Below are positions 23,338 through 26,574 of a DNA stretch of 26,574 nucleotides, one piece after another; within the stretch, counting starts at the first letter, position 1; each line of letters starts with the position of its first letter. The stretch is taken from the NCBI GenBank assembly GCA_900771425.1, contig CAAGNV010000068.1, positions 1-26,574 on the forward strand, written 5' to 3'. Under the pieces are notes generated by a model, which did not search any database, was not told the origin of the DNA, and saw nothing but the letters and a program-made list of their open reading frames with translations. The translations under genes were made by a program, and so were the position numbers. The stretch is from Bacteroidaceae bacterium. GTDB lineage: Bacteria > Bacteroidota > Bacteroidia > Bacteroidales > Bacteroidaceae.

Positions 23338-24540
23338 ATGATAAAAAAATCAAGATTCATATTGCTACTGCCCCTGACAGGTTTATTACTCTCTTGTTCC
23401 GGCAATGGTGACGAGCCAGAGGTCAAGGAAGACCCTACACCTATCTCGTTCCAGAGCGGCATCGCTTCGGAGACAGACATCACGACCCGTGCGTCAGAGC
23501 GTGGACTTGAGGATTATACCAACACGTTCGTCGTTACAGGATATAAGAACCACGCCACTGACGGCTGGCAGGACGTGATGACAAATTACAACGTCAATTA
23601 TCTCGCAAATACATCGCACAGCACCGTGACCAACACGCACGACTGGGAATATGTCGGTCAGCAGAGTGAAGGTGCGGAGATTGAACAGGAGGTGAAATAC
23701 TGGGACTTCGCTTCACAGTATCGTTTCGTGGGATATGTACCAGTGCGCAAGGGTACAGGCACACCTGCAAAACTGACCATTGACAGTAAGGAATACCAAG
23801 AGTATGACTACGAACCGACATTGGTTGTCAACAAGGATGCTTCGGGCAATCCTACGACTTTCCAGATTGCGATGAATCTCCATTATATTACAGAGAAGGG
23901 TGGCATGCTTTATCTTGGTGACTGCAATGCCACTGACAAAGTATTGCTCAGTGAGAAGCAGATGCCGTTGTTATCAAAGCTATGGTATGGTTATGCTCAG
24001 AAGGACCAGCCTGTGACCCTTGAGTTCTTCAAGCCATACGCCAAGGTACGTGTCATGCTTATGCGTGCCTCCGACGTTCCGAATGCTCCTGTCACCGACA
24101 TCAAGTTCGGTCCGAAAGACGATAATGACAAACTCTCCGAGACAGGTACCACAACCTACACTTACACCCTCGGTACTCCTGCCATGGCTCACGCTACAGA
24201 ATATGGAACTAATACTCTCAAGGATAACAAGTTTGTCTTTGACGACTTCAAGGATGAAGAGACTGGTAAGTTGGTAGAACCAAATGTTTCGTACCAGATT
24301 GCTCCGTCATACCTGATGCTTCCATGCAATCATGATGACTTCGAAATGACAGTCACATACGGTTCAGGTAGTCAGACTTGTATCGTTCCTGCTCAGTACA
24401 TGCAATGGGAACCAGGCTATCAATATACCTACATCTTCAAACTGACAGAGTCGGGCATCAACTACATCAGCCTCCTGAAGGTAGGTATGCGCGAATGGGG
24501 TGAAGGTGAATCGGGTGACCATAACTTGCATAATTGGTAA
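23338..24540 (+). CDS. Fimbrillin family lipoprotein, single domain
   Basis: A 400-residue lipoprotein: lipobox L-L-S-C (Cys20), maturation motif T-T-R-A with Arg51. Family landmarks are NTFVVTGYKN, YNVNYLANTSHSTVTN, HDWEYVGQQ, VKYWDFASQYRFVGY, FFKPYAKVRVMLM and WEPGYQYTYIFKLT. It ends with INYISLLKVGMREWGEGESGDHNLHNW: the terminal strand is followed by an aromatic, acidic tail, and the second domain of the larger paralogues is absent. It diverges more from the others than they do among themselves, so a distinct position in the pilus is likely. The next gene follows 8 nt downstream, indicating co-transcription. Confidence 0.87.
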   Translation: MIKKSRFILLLPLTGLLLSCSGNGDEPEVKEDPTPISFQSGIASETDITTRASERGLEDYTNTFVVTGYKNHATDGWQDVMTNYNVNYLANTSHSTVTNTHDWEYVGQQSEGAEIEQEVKYWDFASQYRFVGYVPVRKGTGTPAKLTIDSKEYQEYDYEPTLVVNKDASGNPTTFQIAMNLHYITEKGGMLYLGDCNATDKVLLSEKQMPLLSKLWYGYAQKDQPVTLEFFKPYAKVRVMLMRASDVPNAPVTDIKFGPKDDNDKLSETGTTTYTYTLGTPAMAHATEYGTNTLKDNKFVFDDFKDEETGKLVEPNVSYQIAPSYLMLPCNHDDFEMTVTYGSGSQTCIVPAQYMQWEPGYQYTYIFKLTESGINYISLLKVGMREWGEGESGDHNLHNW

Positions 24541-24548
24541 AGCTCTTT

Positions 24549-25841
24549 ATGAATAGATTTTATAGAAATAACATCAAACTTGTGGCTCTGCTGCTTATGG
24601 CAGTAGGGACTTTATTCGTGGGATGTACCGACGATGACGAGGAACTGGGCAAGCGAAAGACCAGCACTTTGCAGCTCATACCTGCAGTATCAGTTCCTAA
24701 TGTGGCTGTGGTTACGCGTGCTGCGGGCGAGTTGCCTAACTCATGGAAACTATATGAAGACATCTATCCGCTGTCGCTCGACCGCACGGTGGCAATCAAT
24801 ATCTTCATGGTCGAGAATAAAACACCAGGCACTTCTGATCCAGCAAGCGTTACGGGAACCAGCAACAATAAGTTCACGCTGAAGAAGAACGGCAACTGGG
24901 ACTCCAACATACGTGTTGTTGATGCCCAGAAGTATTATATCTTTGGTTTCCTCTGCGACACCTATTCCAGTGCAAAACTAAGTCTGCTCGATGGCAGTTC
25001 CACTTATTCCCATGGAGGTAAGATTGAACTGAATGGACTTGGTGCTGCCACTGCTGCCGATGTCAGTCTGGTTGTTGGCACAAGGAAACCTGTGGAAGGG
25101 GAAGATATGTCAGATGCTGCTGTCGTAAAGGGCATCATAGAACATCCTGATGCCCCTTCGGTAGACTCTTCAGGCAAAGATGCCCTTGGCAAGTTCGACT
25201 ATGCGGCAGCTACAAACAACAACTACATCTGCCTTTGGCTCGACCACTTGTATTCATGTGTCAACTTCGAATTTGAGGTGGAGGACAAGTACAGCCAGTT
25301 GCGCGAGATACAAATGAAGAAAGTCACCTTGACCGTCAATGGCCAAACATATAATGTTACTGCAGAGGTGAGGAAGGACAAAACCCCATCGTTGCTGCAT
25401 ATCATATCTGTTAAAGAAGATGACAGCATCGAAGCCAAGGACTTTAAGGTTACGGTGTTTGATGGCGACGCAACCAAGATACCGGCTCAGTCCGAAATTG
25501 GAACGACCGATGCCGGAGGCAAGGAGATTAAGCCATTATCCGTGCCAGGTTATTTCGCTCCGGGAAGCATGAAAGAATTTACTGCTGAGTTTGAGTTCGA
25601 CGTCATCAGCAAGGGGTATAACTATGCTACCGGTAAGCAAATCACTACCCGAAAGAGTGTCACTGCCACGAATAAGTTCCCGGCTAACATCTTCGGATAT
25701 GATGACGAAACGAATAATAAGGTTAAGACTCTTGACCCAGGTCGTGTCTATACCATCAAGGCAACCATCGCACCGACTTACCTCTATCAGTTGGCCGAGG
25801 ACGACCTCGACAACCCTACAATCCATATTACCACTCCGTAG
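24549..25841 (+). CDS. Divergent fimbrillin/Mfa-like lipoprotein, putative accessory subunit
   Basis: A 430-residue lipoprotein: signal sequence LVALLLMAVGTLFVGC gives Cys26, and V-T-R-A-A puts the probable maturation site at Arg57. The N-terminal pilin domain can be traced by W-K-L-Y ... TVAINIFMVEN, KYYIFGFLCD and, further on, a long CVNFEFEVEDKYSQLREIQMKKVTLTVNG strand pair, as in fimbrillin folds. The second half (FAPGSMKEFTAEFEFDVISKGYNYATGKQ, DPGRVYTIKATIAPTYLYQL) is unlike the other paralogues. I prefer ATG 24549 to the TTG at 24534 that overlaps the previous stop. The last gene before a strong terminator, it may be a tip or base subunit; sequence does not decide which. Confidence 0.75.
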   Translation: MNRFYRNNIKLVALLLMAVGTLFVGCTDDDEELGKRKTSTLQLIPAVSVPNVAVVTRAAGELPNSWKLYEDIYPLSLDRTVAINIFMVENKTPGTSDPASVTGTSNNKFTLKKNGNWDSNIRVVDAQKYYIFGFLCDTYSSAKLSLLDGSSTYSHGGKIELNGLGAATAADVSLVVGTRKPVEGEDMSDAAVVKGIIEHPDAPSVDSSGKDALGKFDYAAATNNNYICLWLDHLYSCVNFEFEVEDKYSQLREIQMKKVTLTVNGQTYNVTAEVRKDKTPSLLHIISVKEDDSIEAKDFKVTVFDGDATKIPAQSEIGTTDAGGKEIKPLSVPGYFAPGSMKEFTAEFEFDVISKGYNYATGKQITTRKSVTATNKFPANIFGYDDETNNKVKTLDPGRVYTIKATIAPTYLYQLAEDDLDNPTIHITTP

Positions 25842-25874
25842 AAGGTAGTATTCACTACAATTACATGTTATAGT

Positions 25875-25922
25875 TACAGTAGTTACAAATCCATTCAGGA
25901 TATGTAACTACTGTATTTTTTT
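25875..25922 (+). terminator. Intrinsic terminator of the adhesin locus
   Basis: A perfect 13-bp stem TACAGTAGTTACA/TGTAACTACTGTA (25875-25887 and 25903-25915) with a 15-nt loop is followed directly by seven T (25916-25922). It lies 34 nt after the last fimbrillin stop and is the only hairpin with a T-run I found in the window. Confidence 0.88.
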
Positions 25923-25965
25923 ATAGCATGGTAAGCAATAACATTTGTCTTTTACGTGTGTCCCT

Positions 25966-26201
25966 TGGCGTGACTTATATTTTAACCACGGAAACCACGG
26001 AAAGAACGAAAAAAAGAGTCAATATAAAATGATTGGGATGATGGTGGTTTCACCACTTGTTGGCGCAAGTTCCCCTTTTCCTTGCGAGCATGCTCGCAGA
26101 CAAAAGCGGCACTCACACCACCAACCTCTTCCAGAGGCTTCATCATCCTCAATCGTAAAATCCACGAAAACGCTAATGCTGAAAACTAAAATATTTTAAA
26201 A
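25966..26201. repeat. Hairpin-forming repeat element, copy 1
   Basis: About 236 bp duplicated at 26241-26476 (offset 275). It begins TGGCGTGACTTATATTTTAA, then CCACGGAAACCACGGAAAGA. Its core 26031-26154 is a long imperfect inverted repeat (ends GATTGGGATGATGG and CATCATCCTCAATC) centred on the perfect palindrome TGCGAGCATGCTCGCA (26083-26098). Weak open frames across both copies translate the repeat and are not taken as genes. Confidence 0.85.
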
Positions 26202-26240
26202 TTAAAAATTAAAAGTTAAAATTTAGCAATGCATAACTCA

Positions 26241-26476
26241 TGGCGTGACTTATATTTTAACCACGGAAACCACGGAAAGAACGGAAAAAAGAGTCAATAT
26301 AAAATGATTGGGATGATGGTGGTTTCACCACTTGGTGGCGCAAGTCCCCCTTTTCCTTGCGAGCAGGCTCGCAGACAAAAGCGGCACTCACACCACCAAC
26401 CTCTTCCAGAGGCTTCATCATCCTCAATCGTAAAAACAACAAAAACGCTAATGCTGAAAACTAAAACAATTTAAAA
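26241..26476. repeat. Hairpin-forming repeat element, copy 2
   Basis: Second tandem copy of 25966-26201 with a small number of substitutions; the central palindrome here is TGCGAGCAGGCTCGCA, with one central mismatch. The inverted-repeat core spans 26306-26429. AT-rich filler separates the two copies. Confidence 0.85.
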
Positions 26477-26495
26477 TATAAGTTATTCAACTTTT

Positions 26496-26512
26496 GCAAG
26501 TTTCCAACTTGC
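26496..26512 (+). other. Short hairpin and GGAGTTAAG repeats at the window end
   Basis: GCAAGTT/AACTTGC forms a 7-bp stem with a 3-nt loop, followed by TCAGTTTT. Downstream, GGAGTTAAG occurs three times between about 26521 and 26555. No gene is seen from 26477 to the end. Confidence 0.55.
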
Positions 26513-26574
26513 TCAGTTTTAGGAGTTAAGTAGTTTTGGAGTTAAGGGAGTTAAGTAGAAGTTTGACTGCACGA

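Noticed and set aside
25945..26474. Two small similar proteins at 25945-26199 and 26229-26474
   Set aside because: Their frames simply translate the duplicated hairpin repeat, including the CCACGGAA motif; no plausible domain or signal peptide.

Overview
The window looks like a chromosomal surface-adhesin locus from a Bacteroidales bacterium, most likely Prevotella-like. The grounds are a DUF3575/DUF5119/fimbrillin gene order, SPII lipoproteins with an Arg maturation site as in type V (FimA/Mfa1) pilins, a TAnnTTTG -7 promoter element, absent or weak Shine-Dalgarno sites, and CCACGGAA-type interspersed repeats. Every gene I accept is on the + strand. I saw no tRNA, rRNA, CRISPR array, transposase or integrase.

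Layout. 1-636 is a non-coding leader with tandem and inverted repeats, a 10-C tract and one consensus promoter element. 637-3278 holds two overlapping genes, an OmpA-like/DUF3575 outer-membrane protein and a DUF5119 lipoprotein. 3279-3658 is a telomere-like heptamer minisatellite followed by two hairpins. From 3659 to 25841 there are eight fimbrillin-type lipoproteins, starting at 3659, 5212, 10528, 12906, 16806, 21319, 23338 and 24549. A 13-bp stem plus T-run terminator follows the last. 25966-26476 is a tandemly duplicated, hairpin-forming non-coding element.

The striking feature is that the gaps between fimbrillin genes are filled with toxin-antitoxin (TA) type modules in the same orientation. 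MntA/HepT, an antitoxin/YafQ pair and a RelE-like pair lie between the 5212 and 10528 genes. MqsR/MqsA lies between the 12906 and 16806 genes. A RhuM-PLD protein plus antitoxin/VapC lies between the 16806 and 21319 genes. Nearly every module is preceded by a copy of one non-coding leader element (core CCACGGRACATACGAA), and two fimbrillin genes carry the same leader. Some copies form long direct repeats: 76 bp exact around the RelE-like pair, and 115 bp at about 94% identity upstream of the 16806 and 21319 genes.

Five of the fimbrillins are two-domain proteins (pilin domain plus a shared second domain). Four of these end in a variable tail closed by a Y/C-K-V/L-I-K/R-V motif. The fifth (12906) instead carries a BspA-like leucine-rich-repeat adhesin domain. 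My reading, which is inference, is a modular pilus/adhesin array whose subunits vary at their C-termini and whose cassettes may be stabilised, or were spread, together with TA modules through shared leader repeats.
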